A stretch of 64,000 nt of DNA from Rhodanobacter sp. (GTDB lineage: Bacteria; Pseudomonadota; Gammaproteobacteria; Xanthomonadales; Rhodanobacteraceae). The first letter of the stretch is position 1. The number at the start of each line of letters is the position of its first letter. The translations under genes and the position numbers were made by a program. This document shows positions 1-8,461 of this stretch, piece after piece. The notes below the pieces were generated by a model, which was not told the origin of the DNA, made no database searches, and was given only the letters and a program-made list of their open reading frames with translations. Location: assembly GCA_004298045.1 (NCBI GenBank), contig SCRM01000021.1, forward strand, positions 124,001-188,000, read 5' to 3'.

Positions 1-1165
1 CGGCTTCGGACGCCTGCTTCTCGGCCTTCAGCGTGCCGCCTTCGAAGATCGGCTGCACCAGGCCGGCGGCCACGTTCCAGATGCGGCTGGCCGGGCTGAA
101 CAGGCCATCGGTGTGGTTGCCCTGCACGCCCCAGGCGGCGCTGAGCTCGACGTTGGGATACATGCGCGCCACCGCGATGCCGACCTCGGCGTTCGCGGCG
201 CGCAACTGCGCCTCGGCGGCCAGGATGTCCGGGCGCTCGTGCACCAGCGCGGAGGGCAGGCTGAGCGGCAGGGCGGTCGGCAGCTGCAACTGGTCGATGG
301 CGGGCAATGTGAGCGTGCCGGCCTGCGCCGGGAATCGGCCGAGATAGGTGGCCAGGAGGTGCAACGCTGCATCGCGTGCCTGCTGCAGCGTCACCTGTTG
401 CGCCTGGCTGGAAGCAAGCAGGCTTTGCTGGGTAAGCACGTCAAATTGCGAAGTGGCACCCAGCCGGTACTGCGTGCGCGCGAGGTCCAGCACCTGCTGC
501 TGGTCGTGCAGCGTGTGCGCCATGGCATCAAGCTGCGCATCCAGCGCGGCCAGGTCGATGGTGGTGGCCACGACGTTGCCGGCAATCGCCAGCCGCGCGG
601 CGGCCAGCCGGTAGCGTGCAATGTCCACCCGCGCCTGCGCATCGTGCGTGGCGAGCCGGCTCAGGCCGAACACGTCGGGCGCGTAGCTCACCTCCACCTG
701 TCCCGTGTACAGGTTGTACAGCTGCGGGCCGACCCTGCCGCCGCTCGCCGCGCCGCTCGAACGCTGGCGTTCGGCACCGAGGCCAAGCGCCACCTGCGGA
801 TAAAACGCGCCGCGCGTGGCGCGCAGCAGGTGCTGCGCCTGCTCCACCGTGGCCTGTGCCGCTTCGATGTCCGGGTTGTGCGCCAGTGCGGCATCGACTA
901 GCCGGTCAAGCGGCGCCGAACCGAACGCGCGCCACCACTGCGGATCGACCGCCGCGCCAACCTGCAGCTTTGGTGGCGTCACCGTACTGCTGGCTGATGC
1001 CGGCGCGGCAGTGGATGCCGTGTAGGTGGCGACGGTTGGTGCGGGTGGCCGATGCCAGGCCGGTCCAACGGTACATGCTGACAGCAGCGCGCAGACCATC
1101 GGCAGCGATACAAAGCACCAGCGCCGCGCACCGCGCGGAGTGTGAGAAAAAGGAGGTATGCCCAT
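1..1165 (-). CDS. RND efflux outer-membrane lipoprotein, NodT/OprM family (3' end cut by window)
   Basis: Outer-membrane channel of a tripartite efflux pump, of the TolC-like OEP family. The reading frame is open from position 1165 to the window edge, giving about 388 residues of the usual 460-490. The N-terminus has a hydrophobic stretch ending in a lipobox (LLSAC), typical of the acylated NodT/OprM branch. The body shows the expected repeats: an N-terminal WWRAFG motif, then DIEAAQA and RPDILAAEAQLRAANAEVG-type helices. The ATG at 1165 is the first in frame upstream of the signal sequence, but it lacks a strong ribosome site, so an ATG about 28 codons in, close to the lipobox, cannot be excluded. 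The pump's inner-membrane and adaptor genes would lie beyond position 1. Nothing in this frame is broken. Confidence 0.85.
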   Translation of the reverse strand, partial: MGIPPFSHTPRGARRWCFVSLPMVCALLSACTVGPAWHRPPAPTVATYTASTAAPASASSTVTPPKLQVGAAVDPQWWRAFGSAPLDRLVDAALAHNPDIEAAQATVEQAQHLLRATRGAFYPQVALGLGAERQRSSGAASGGRVGPQLYNLYTGQVEVSYAPDVFGLSRLATHDAQARVDIARYRLAAARLAIAGNVVATTIDLAALDAQLDAMAHTLHDQQQVLDLARTQYRLGATSQFDVLTQQSLLASSQAQQVTLQQARDAALHLLATYLGRFPAQAGTLTLPAIDQLQLPTALPLSLPSALVHERPDILAAEAQLRAANAEVGIAVARMYPNVELSAAWGVQGNHTDGLFSPASRIWNVAAGLVQPIFEGGTLKAEKQASEA

Positions 1166-1479
1166 GTTTGTGCGATGCCGCAACGGCGGCGAGTGCATGC
1201 TACGCCGCCGGCGTGTGCATCACGTGTAGAACCGGGGAGCGCGGGCGGCGGAAATCCAAGCGACTGCAGTTGTGCCGTCCTGGCGATCTTCCGCACCGGT
1301 GGTTGTTGGCCAATGGAATGACGGTGTGGCTGCAGACCGTCACGTCAATTGGCGCAAAGCCGTTTCCTCTCGCTTGCTTGGTTTCTACTGACCACGTTCG
1401 CGGGCGTACTGCGCTGCGTCATCCGGCATTGGGCAGCGCGCCCGTATGCTGGCGTGTCGATTTGAACGGTGGGCAGCGC
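1166..1479. other. Intergenic region between divergent efflux and MFS genes
   Basis: About 314 bases separate the divergent outer-membrane lipoprotein and MFS genes. I found no convincing promoter pair, operator palindrome or RNA structure. ORFs crossing it are high-GC artefacts. It probably holds both promoters. Confidence 0.4.
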
Positions 1480-2748
1480 ATGCGGTACGAAACGGCGGCG
1501 GAAAGCAGTGCGGCAACGCCGTACATCCATCACGGCACGCCGGATTTCACCCGCACCAATCTCGCGCTGTTTGCGGCCGGGTTGTGCACCTTCGGCCTGC
1601 TGTATTGCGTGCAACCGCTGATGCCCGAGTTCAGCCGCGACTATGGCGTGTCCGAAGCCGGCGCGTCGTTGTCGCTCTCGCTCACTACCGGCGTGCTCGC
1701 CATAGCGATGCTGGTAGCCGGTGCGCTGTCGGATGCGTGGGGTCGCAAGGGCGTGATGGTGGTCTCGCTGCTGGCATCGGCGGTGCTGGTGCTGGGCAGT
1801 GCAGTGATGCCGACCTGGGGCAGCCTGCTGGCGGTGCGCACGCTGATGGGACTGACGTTGAGCGGCCTGCCGGCAGTGGCGATGACCTACCTCAGCGAGG
1901 AGATGGATGCCGAGTCGATCGGCCTCGGCATGGGCCTGTATATCAGCGGCAGCGCAATCGGCGGCATGGGCGGGCGCATCGTCACTGGCGTGCTGGCCGA
2001 TTTCGTCGGCTGGCGCATCGGCGTCGCCGTGGTCGGTGTGATCGGCCTGGCCTGCGCGCTGGCGTTTGCGCATGCATTGCCGGCATCGCGGCATTTTCGC
2101 CGCCAGCCATTGTCGCTGCGCGGTATCGCCGGACGCTTCTCCGGCGTGTTCCATGACCGCGGCCTGCCGTGGCTGTTCCTCGAAGGCTTCCTGCTGCTGG
2201 GCGCCTTCGTCACCGTCTACAACTATCTGGGCTACCGCCTGCTGGCGCCGCCGTACAACCTGAGTCAGGCGGCGGTCGGCCTGATCTTCGGCATCTACCT
2301 CATCGGCACCTTCAGCTCGGCGTGGATGGGCCACCTCGCCGGCAAGCTCGGCCGCCGCAAGGTGCTGTGGACCGCGCTGGCCCTGATGCTGGTCGGTGCC
2401 GCGCTCACCGCAGCGGCATCGCTGTGGCTCATCATGCTCGGCGTCGTCGCCATCACCTTCGGCTTCTTCGGCGGCCACTCCATTGTAAGCAGCTGGGTCG
2501 GCCGCCGCGCCGGCGCGGCCAAGGCGCAAGCCGCCTCGCTGTACCTCTTCTGCTATTACATGGGCTCCAGTACGGCCGGTTATTTCGGCGGCTTCTTCTA
2601 CGCCGCCCACGGCTGGACCGGCGTCGCGCTCTTCGTCGGCGCATTGACCCTCGCCGGCCTCGCCATCGCGCTCGGGCTCACTCGCCTGAAGCCCTTGGTC
2701 AACGTGCCGACGCTGCCGCAACCGATGAGCCGCGGGGCGATGGGGTAA
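1480..2748 (+). CDS. MFS transporter, YnfM-like
   Basis: Inner-membrane major facilitator of 422 residues with about 12 hydrophobic segments. The family signature between helices 2 and 3 is visible (GALSDAWGRKGVM), and a second copy occurs at mid-protein (GHLAGKLGRRKVL). The opening CVQPLMPEFSRDYGVS matches the Escherichia coli YnfM group of putative drug or metabolite exporters. I chose the ATG at 1480 because the first helix begins about 30 residues later. A much longer in-frame extension upstream has no membrane-protein character. The gene is monocistronic and diverges from the efflux lipoprotein gene. It converges on a phosphodiesterase gene, with a palindromic repeat right after the stop. 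Substrate is unknown. Confidence 0.85.
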   Translation: MRYETAAESSAATPYIHHGTPDFTRTNLALFAAGLCTFGLLYCVQPLMPEFSRDYGVSEAGASLSLSLTTGVLAIAMLVAGALSDAWGRKGVMVVSLLASAVLVLGSAVMPTWGSLLAVRTLMGLTLSGLPAVAMTYLSEEMDAESIGLGMGLYISGSAIGGMGGRIVTGVLADFVGWRIGVAVVGVIGLACALAFAHALPASRHFRRQPLSLRGIAGRFSGVFHDRGLPWLFLEGFLLLGAFVTVYNYLGYRLLAPPYNLSQAAVGLIFGIYLIGTFSSAWMGHLAGKLGRRKVLWTALALMLVGAALTAAASLWLIMLGVVAITFGFFGGHSIVSSWVGRRAGAAKAQAASLYLFCYYMGSSTAGYFGGFFYAAHGWTGVALFVGALTLAGLAIALGLTRLKPLVNVPTLPQPMSRGAMG

Positions 2749-2752
2749 GGGT

Positions 2753-2886
2753 CGGGATTTGGAATTTGGGATTGGGGATTTGGCAAAGCGGCGTTCTGAG
2801 CGTCGCGTTGCATCTGCGGCCAGCCGAAGCGAAGGCAGTGAGGATCGCTGCTCTACCGAATCTCCAATCCCGTATTCCTAATCTCG
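2753..2886. repeat. Stop-adjacent imperfect palindrome, copy 1
   Basis: The left arm (2753-2783) is a run of GGGATT units. The right arm (2856-2886) reads as a diverged reverse complement of it, with about 70 bases between. The left arm starts four bases after the stop of the MFS gene. The right arm overlaps the end of the convergent phosphodiesterase gene and supplies its last two codons and its TAG stop. Related copies are at 15023, 26795, 30866, 42546 and 63407. Confidence 0.7.
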
Positions 2887-4146
2887 TGCCCCACCCACCA
2901 ACATCCCCTTCACCGCATCGAAATCCCCATCGTTCCGATCCGCCGGGATGCCGAGCAAATGGGTCATCAGCGGATATACATCGACGTTGGGGAATTCCGG
3001 CCAGGTGATGCCTTGGCGGAAGGCGGGGCCGTGGGCGATGAACAGGGCGCGCATGGTGGGGTCGGCGTTGTCGTAGCCGTGGTTGCCGATGCTGACACGG
3101 TCGCCGCGTCTGGCGGCGGAGGCGGTGGTGGTGATGCGCCAGCCGACGTCGGCGAGGCACACGAGCTGCGGCACGCGCGGGTTGGTGCCGTAGTGGAAGC
3201 GTGCCGGAATGCGGGTCTTGTCCCAGCACTGCATGTGCTGCTGCGGGGCTTCCAGCTGCTTTTCGATGGCGGCGAAGTCGTGGCCGGCACGCGGGTTGAA
3301 ACCGGCGACGATCTCGAGGCTCACGACGTGCACGGCGTCGAGCGGAATCAGCTTGTCGATGTAGACGTTGTTCTCTTTCGGCACGCTGGCCATGCCGTGG
3401 TCGGCGAGCACGATGAGGTTCACCCTGTCGTACAGGCCGCGCGCCTTGAGGCCGGCGACCAGGCGTGCGAGCGCAGCGTCGGTGTCGCGCAGCGCGGCGT
3501 CCACTTCGGGCGAATCGGGGCCGTGCGCGTGGCCGGCGTGATCCACTTCGTCGAAATACAGGGTGAGGAAACGCGGGCGCTCGGCCGGTGGCAGGTCGAG
3601 CCAGGCCAGCACCTGGTCGACGCGCTGGTCGGCGGTGATCTTGCCGTTGTAGGGTTTCCAGTAATCGGGATGCTTGCCGTGGATGTCGGCCTCGCTGCCC
3701 GGCCAGAACATGGTGGCGGTGCGCAGGCCGTGCGCGTCGGCGTCTTCCCAGATCGGCGTGCCCTCGGCCCACCAGCGGCCATCGGATACCGCCTTGCGGT
3801 TGCCGAGCGAAAACTTGCCGAGCTGCGCGTCGAACATGGTGTTGTTGACGATGCCGTGGTGGTCGGGATACAGCCCGGTCACCAGCGTGTAGTGGTTGGG
3901 AAAGGTAAGCGAGGGAAACGCGGGCTGCAGCGCCGCCGCGTGCACGCCGGTTTTTGCCAGCATCGTCAGCGTGGGCGTGAGGCCGCGGTTGATGTAGTCG
4001 GCGCGGAAGGCGTCGATCGACACCAGCAGCACCGGACCGGGGCGGCTGGCGGGTGTGGTCGCGTTCGGCGGCAAGCGGCCTTGCGCCGCGCAGCCGGCAA
4101 GCAGCGCCAGCAGCAGGATGACGGCGTATCGGAACGGAAATTTCAT
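2878..4146 (-). CDS. Lipoprotein type I phosphodiesterase / nucleotide pyrophosphatase (alkaline-phosphatase superfamily)
   Basis: Secreted metal-dependent phosphodiesterase of the ectonucleotide pyrophosphatase (NPP) group, 422 residues. The N-terminus is a lipoprotein signal ending in LLAGC, so the enzyme is probably anchored in the envelope. Visible landmarks are VSIDAFRADY (first metal Asp), FPSLTFPNHYTLVTG (nucleophile Thr in the TFPN motif), DEVDHAGHAHGP (metal ligands) and LADHGM (Asp-His metal pair), all in the family's order. I chose the ATG at 4146 because it gives a proper signal peptide; an ATG 12 codons upstream is less likely. The last codons and the stop lie inside a dispersed repeat. 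It probably hydrolyses nucleotide or phosphodiester substrates outside the cytoplasm; the exact substrate is unknown. Confidence 0.88.
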   Translation of the reverse strand: MKFPFRYAVILLLALLAGCAAQGRLPPNATTPASRPGPVLLVSIDAFRADYINRGLTPTLTMLAKTGVHAAALQPAFPSLTFPNHYTLVTGLYPDHHGIVNNTMFDAQLGKFSLGNRKAVSDGRWWAEGTPIWEDADAHGLRTATMFWPGSEADIHGKHPDYWKPYNGKITADQRVDQVLAWLDLPPAERPRFLTLYFDEVDHAGHAHGPDSPEVDAALRDTDAALARLVAGLKARGLYDRVNLIVLADHGMASVPKENNVYIDKLIPLDAVHVVSLEIVAGFNPRAGHDFAAIEKQLEAPQQHMQCWDKTRIPARFHYGTNPRVPQLVCLADVGWRITTTASAARRGDRVSIGNHGYDNADPTMRALFIAHGPAFRQGITWPEFPNVDVYPLMTHLLGIPADRNDGDFDAVKGMLVGGARD

Positions 4147-4194
4147 GCCAGGGTACCTACGCTCAGGTCGTGTATCCATGATGGACAGGTTGAC

Positions 4195-4545
4195 ATGCCG
4201 ATGCAGCGTTCCCACGCAACAACCAGTCATGAACACCTGGCACTTGCGATGGCACTCGGCTTGTCGGTGTTGCCGCTGGCCGTTGTCGCGCAGCAGGTGC
4301 CGCCGGCGGCCGCGCAGTTCCAGCAGACCATGCAGCAGCAACACGTCAGCGACCAGTTGCAGAAGAGTCAACAACAGGCACAGCAACAGCAGAATGTCAG
4401 CGACGTGGCGGGCAAGGTGTTGCCGCAAGGCTCTGCTGGGCAGCGGTCACTGAAACAGGCCGATCGCGCACGCCAGGCGGCGAGCGCCGCGCAGCAGCGC
4501 GATGCAGTCGACCGCTATCGCGATGCGGCCAACCAGGGTCACTGA
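4195..4545 (+). CDS. Small Gln-rich exported protein of unknown function
   Basis: A 116-residue protein I do not recognise. It has a hydrophobic segment (about residues 16-35) ending near VVAQQ, consistent with a cleaved signal peptide. A Gln-dense middle (about 45-70) follows, then a charged Arg/Ala/Gln C-terminus likely to be helical. Starts at 4195 (ATG) and 4201 (ATG) are both possible. The gene diverges from the phosphodiesterase gene, leaving only about 48 bases for two promoters. Its 3' end overlaps the end of the convergent ogt gene by seven bases. The strong composition bias makes it less certain than its neighbours, but the signal peptide and intact frame favour a real gene. Confidence 0.5.
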   Translation: MPMQRSHATTSHEHLALAMALGLSVLPLAVVAQQVPPAAAQFQQTMQQQHVSDQLQKSQQQAQQQQNVSDVAGKVLPQGSAGQRSLKQADRARQAASAAQQRDAVDRYRDAANQGH

Positions 4546-5060
4546 GCCGGTTCGACGAACAGGTCGCCGTGCAGCTTGCGGCCTTCGAGGCCGAGCAAGG
4601 CGCGCTTGATCCACAGCCCGCCGCCGTACCCGGTGAGGCTGTGGTCGGCGCCGATCACGCGGTGGCAGGGCACGATGATGGGAATCGGGTTGCGCCCGTT
4701 GGCGGCGCCGACGGCGCGCACCGCCTTGGGCTTGCCGATGCGTTGCGCCAGCTCGCCATAGCTCATGGTGATGCCGAACGGGATGCGCAGCAGTTCCTCC
4801 CATACGGCAAGTTGAAATGGCGTGCCGCGTGGGTGCAGCGGCAGGTCGAACACGGTGCGTCGACCGGCAAAGTATTCGGCCAGTTGCGTGCGTGCCTTGG
4901 CAAGGCGTCCGGCGTCGCGTTGCCATGTGTCCTTCGTATTCGGACGGTGCTCGCTCTCGAAGCAGATTTCGCACAGGCCGGCGTCATCGGCCACCAGCGT
5001 CAGCGGGCCGAGCGGGCTCGGCATGATGTCGTAGTACAGGGCTACTCGGGGTGTCGTCAT
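4539..5060 (-). CDS. ogt: Methylated-DNA--protein-cysteine methyltransferase
   Basis: Suicide repair protein that moves the methyl group of O6-methylguanine or O4-methylthymine to its own cysteine. The 173-residue length fits Ogt. The active-site PCHRV motif is present with its Cys at about residue 132. The preceding NGRNPIPIIV and following GYGGGLWIKRALL motifs match the family. I chose the ATG at 5060; one five codons upstream is possible. The gene lies 79 bases downstream of alkA on the same strand, so the two likely form an alkylation-repair operon. Its end overlaps the convergent Gln-rich gene by seven bases. Confidence 0.93.
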   Translation of the reverse strand: MTTPRVALYYDIMPSPLGPLTLVADDAGLCEICFESEHRPNTKDTWQRDAGRLAKARTQLAEYFAGRRTVFDLPLHPRGTPFQLAVWEELLRIPFGITMSYGELAQRIGKPKAVRAVGAANGRNPIPIIVPCHRVIGADHSLTGYGGGLWIKRALLGLEGRKLHGDLFVEPAQ

Positions 5061-5139
5061 GGGTTTGCCGCTCATGGTCGGGGGGATGGGAGACACGCGT
5101 GCAGGCGCCGCGCACATGACGGAATGGCTGGCGAAGGGC

Positions 5140-6639
5140 TCATCGCGCAGCGGGCACGCCGTTGCGTGCGCGAGGCTGGGCGCCGCGCCACAGGTGCATC
5201 ACAGCGTAGGCACGCCACGGCCGCCACGCCTCGGCGCGCACGGTCAGTGCCCTGGCGCTTGGGATGGACCCGCCGGCCGCGGCGGCGCGACGCAGCACCA
5301 GGTCGGCGGCCGGGAAGGCGTCGGGATGGCCGAGTACGCGCAGGGCGATGTAATGCGCGGTCCAGTCGCCGATCCCGGGCAGGGCGGTCCAGCGCGCGAC
5401 GAACGTCTCCAGCGACTGGCCGCGGTTGAAATCCACCCGGCCGTCGAGCAGGGCGCGAGCGATGCCGCGGATCGTCGCCGCGCGCGCCGTGGTGACGCCC
5501 AGCTCGCGCAGGTCGGCCGCGGCCAGCGTGGCGGGGTCGGGAAACAGGCGATCAAGCCCCGGCATCGGCGCCGGGTCCAGCACGCCACCGTGGCGCTGCA
5601 CGATGCGCGCCGCCAGCGTGCGGGCCGCCGCCACGCTCACCTGCTGGCCGAGCACCGCGCGCACCGCGATTTCAAAGCCATCCCAACTGCCCGGCAGGCG
5701 CTGGCCGGGATGCTTGCGCAGCAAGGGGCGCAGCATGGGTTCGCCACGCAGGGCGGCGGCGATCGCCTGCGGGTCGGCGTCGAGATCGAACAGGCGGCGC
5801 ACCCGCGCCACCAGGTCCAGCAGCTGCGCCGGCTGTGGCGCGTGCAGCTCCAGCTTCAGCGCGTGCGTGCCGCGTGCGCCGGCGGATACCCGCAGCCAGC
5901 CCGGTGCTGCCGCGGGGCCGAACACGCGCGTGTAGCAGTGCTCGTCCACCTGCTCGATGCCCGGCAGCGCACGGCCGCGCAGGAACGCCAGCAGCGCCGC
6001 GAAATCGCAGGGCGGACGGTAGGCCAGGTGCAGTACCAGCGCGTCGCCGGATGCCGTGCGCGGGGTGCGGCGCAATTCGCGCGGTGCCACCCGGTTGGCC
6101 AGCGCGAACGCGGCATTGAACCGGCGCAGGCTGCGGAAGCCGGACGCCAGCGCCACGTCGGTGATCGGCAGCGCGGTCTCGGTGAGCAACTGCTTGGCGA
6201 ACAGCAGGCGGCGCGTGGTGTGCACGCTGATGGGCGGTACGCCCAGCCGTTCCACGAACAGCCGGCGCAATTGCCGTGCGCCCAGGTCGAGCCGCGCGGC
6301 GAGCTGGTCCAGCGAGCCGTCCGCCAGGGCGCCGGCCTCGATCAGTTGCAGCGCACGCGCCACCACGTGATCGCCGCGTTGCCACCACGGGTTGCCGGGC
6401 GCGAGCTCCGGCCGACAGCGCAGGCAGGGCCGGAAGCCGGCGGCTTCCGCCGCTGCGGCATTGGCGAAGTAGCGCACGTTCCCGCGCCTGGCCGGCGGCG
6501 CCGGGCACACCGGCCGGCAGTAAATGCCGGTACTGGCCACCGCGGTGAAGAACAGCCCGTCGAACCGCGCGTCGCGGCTGAGCCGCGCCCGTTCGCAGGT
6601 ACGCGCGTCGGGCAGGGTGGTGGCGTGGGTGTCGGACAT
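5140..6639 (-). CDS. alkA: Ada-type regulatory domain fused to AlkA DNA-3-methyladenine glycosylase II
   Basis: A 499-residue three-part protein. Residues 1-80 resemble the Ada N-terminal zinc domain: Cys 41, 45, 72 and 75 have the exact C-X3-C-X26-C-X2-C spacing of the Ada methylphosphotriester site. Residues about 90-190 form an AraC-type helix-turn-helix. The rest is AlkA: an N-terminal domain, then the HhH-GPD core with LPGIGDWTAHYIALR and a following FPAADLVLRR that carries the catalytic-Asp position. It should excise alkylated purines and may also activate transcription when methylated, as Ada does. It lies directly upstream of ogt. Fusions like this are known in several proteobacteria and actinobacteria. 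The dual role is inferred from the architecture. Confidence 0.92.
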   Translation of the reverse strand: MSDTHATTLPDARTCERARLSRDARFDGLFFTAVASTGIYCRPVCPAPPARRGNVRYFANAAAAEAAGFRPCLRCRPELAPGNPWWQRGDHVVARALQLIEAGALADGSLDQLAARLDLGARQLRRLFVERLGVPPISVHTTRRLLFAKQLLTETALPITDVALASGFRSLRRFNAAFALANRVAPRELRRTPRTASGDALVLHLAYRPPCDFAALLAFLRGRALPGIEQVDEHCYTRVFGPAAAPGWLRVSAGARGTHALKLELHAPQPAQLLDLVARVRRLFDLDADPQAIAAALRGEPMLRPLLRKHPGQRLPGSWDGFEIAVRAVLGQQVSVAAARTLAARIVQRHGGVLDPAPMPGLDRLFPDPATLAAADLRELGVTTARAATIRGIARALLDGRVDFNRGQSLETFVARWTALPGIGDWTAHYIALRVLGHPDAFPAADLVLRRAAAAGGSIPSARALTVRAEAWRPWRAYAVMHLWRGAQPRARNGVPAAR

Positions 6640-6845
6640 GCGATCAGGCTAGCACCGGCCCTGCGCGGAGACTCGCCGTTTTCGGACATCGATGGCACGA
6701 GCCTTGTGCGGGACGCCATCTGGCACGGGCGTCGGTCGTGCAGGGGCCGCCGGCTTCGTGGCGGCCTTCCCGCCGCGTTGACAATCCCCTGCGGACTGCC
6801 GAACGATCCGGGATGGTGATCCTTTGGTTTCCCGGGCAGGCACGC

Positions 6846-8252
6846 ATGGCACACGCACGTTCCCAAGTCCGTTTGCGGTTCATCGTCGTGCTGGCGGTGC
6901 TGTTGTCGGGAAGCCTGCTGTGTCAGGCACACGCCGCCGGCGCGGGAGCCGCGACGCAGAAGTGGGTCGCTACCTGGGGGCAGGCGATGACCTCGCAATA
7001 CGTGCGGGTTGCCGGCCGCGACGGCGAGCCGCTACGGGATGTCTATGGGCAGCCGCTCGAGCACGCGCCCACGGTCGATCACCTCACCCTGCGCCAGAGC
7101 GTGAACGTCAGTGCCGGCGGCGTGCGCGTGCGCATCCGGCTGTCGAACTATCACGGCCGTGCGCCGCTCACCGTGGGCGTCGCGCGCATTGCGCTCGGCG
7201 CCGGCCACGCCGATGACCTGTCGGCGATCGATCCCGACAGCGACCGGCGGTTGAGCTTCGGCGGTGGCAAGCGATCGATCACCATCGCGCCCGGCAACGA
7301 GGCGGTCAGCGATCCGGTCGAGCTGCGCGTGCCGGCACTGTCGAACGTGGTCGTCAGCCTGTATTTCGCCGGCCCGGTCCAGCTCGCCGATTTCCATCCG
7401 ATGGAACCGGCGCACACCACCTACGCGGTCGACGGCGACGCCACGCGGCAGCCATCGCTGGCGCACCTGCCGGCCGCGAAGGCACTGCCGCGCACGCGGG
7501 ACGATCACCTCTACCTGCTTGCTGGCGTCGAGGTCGAGGTGCCGGAGGACACCCGCGGCATCGTCGCGTTCGGCGACTCGATCACCGACGGCGCGCTCGC
7601 CAGCGCGCCCGGCACCACCTGGCCGGCGGTGCTGGCCGGCCTCGCCCAGCGCCACGGCGACGCGGCGGCGGTGGTGAATGCCGGCATCAGCGCCAATGAA
7701 TTGACCACCGACCAGATCGGTGCGCCGGGTGCCGGCGCCTCCGGCCTGAAGCGCTTCCTGCGCGACGTGGTCGATCGCCCCGGTGTCACGGATGTGGTCG
7801 TGCTGTTCGGCGCGAACGACATCAATCGCGGCATCGATGCCGCCGGCTATCCGAACGGCGCATCGGCCGGCGACCTCATCGCCGCGATGCGCATGCTCGC
7901 CGACGTCGCCCACCAGCACCACCTGCGCATTTACGCCGGCACGGTCACGCCGTTCGCCGGATTCCCGGGCTGGTACAGCCCGCAGCGGGAGGCCGTCCGG
8001 CTGCAGTTCAACCAGTGGATGCGTCGTTCCGGCGTGTTCGACGGCGTGGTCGATTTCGCCGACGCCGTGGCGGGTGCGTACGTGCCGCCGCCGCTGGTTG
8101 CGCAGCAGTCCCCGTTGCCGGCCGGCATGGCGACCGTCTGCGCGGGCGACGCAGGCCTGCATCCGAATGATCGCGGCTACGCCGCGATGGGTGCGTTGGC
8201 TTATGACGTGCTGTTCGACGCGAAGCTGCAGCCGCTGCTGGGTTGCCGCTGA
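6846..8252 (+). CDS. Secreted GDSL/SGNH-family esterase
   Basis: Exported hydrolase of 468 residues. The ATG at 6846 gives an Arg-containing n-region and a hydrophobic core ending near QAHA, a normal Sec signal peptide; a start 11 codons upstream would spoil it. The N-terminal 200 residues form a beta-rich domain (KWVATWGQAM start). The SGNH core follows: block I FGDSITDG with Ser at about 245, block III GANDI with Asn at about 324, and block V with His at about 439 in LHPND. The Asp that usually sits three residues before this His appears displaced by one (GDAGLH). It probably hydrolyses ester or acyl groups on carbohydrates or lipids outside the cytoplasm. It is probably monocistronic; hutU starts 209 bases later. 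Confidence 0.87.
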   Translation: MAHARSQVRLRFIVVLAVLLSGSLLCQAHAAGAGAATQKWVATWGQAMTSQYVRVAGRDGEPLRDVYGQPLEHAPTVDHLTLRQSVNVSAGGVRVRIRLSNYHGRAPLTVGVARIALGAGHADDLSAIDPDSDRRLSFGGGKRSITIAPGNEAVSDPVELRVPALSNVVVSLYFAGPVQLADFHPMEPAHTTYAVDGDATRQPSLAHLPAAKALPRTRDDHLYLLAGVEVEVPEDTRGIVAFGDSITDGALASAPGTTWPAVLAGLAQRHGDAAAVVNAGISANELTTDQIGAPGAGASGLKRFLRDVVDRPGVTDVVVLFGANDINRGIDAAGYPNGASAGDLIAAMRMLADVAHQHHLRIYAGTVTPFAGFPGWYSPQREAVRLQFNQWMRRSGVFDGVVDFADAVAGAYVPPPLVAQQSPLPAGMATVCAGDAGLHPNDRGYAAMGALAYDVLFDAKLQPLLGCR

Positions 8253-8461
8253 GGTTTCCTGGCACAGGGCATTCGCACTGCGCCAGTCGCTCATGCATGG
8301 TCGCGAAGCCGGAGCCCGCGTGCCGCTGCACGCGGCTACGGGCCAGTGATGTTTTCGGCGACGCTCGTAGCCGGGTGTTCCCGCCGTGATGCGGCGGCGC
8401 GCCTTTTCACGCGCCGGGCGGCTAGCCACAATCGGATTCTCTCCGGTTCCATGAGACCCCC

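Noticed and set aside
1345-2721. 458-codon ORF on the minus strand opposite the MFS gene
   Set aside because: Polar, Gln/Ala/Arg/His-rich antisense translation of a clear membrane-protein gene; a common high-GC artefact.
5140-6639. Possible frameshifted fusion of separate ada and alkA genes
   Set aside because: The frame is continuous with all domains in normal order; this fusion type is known.
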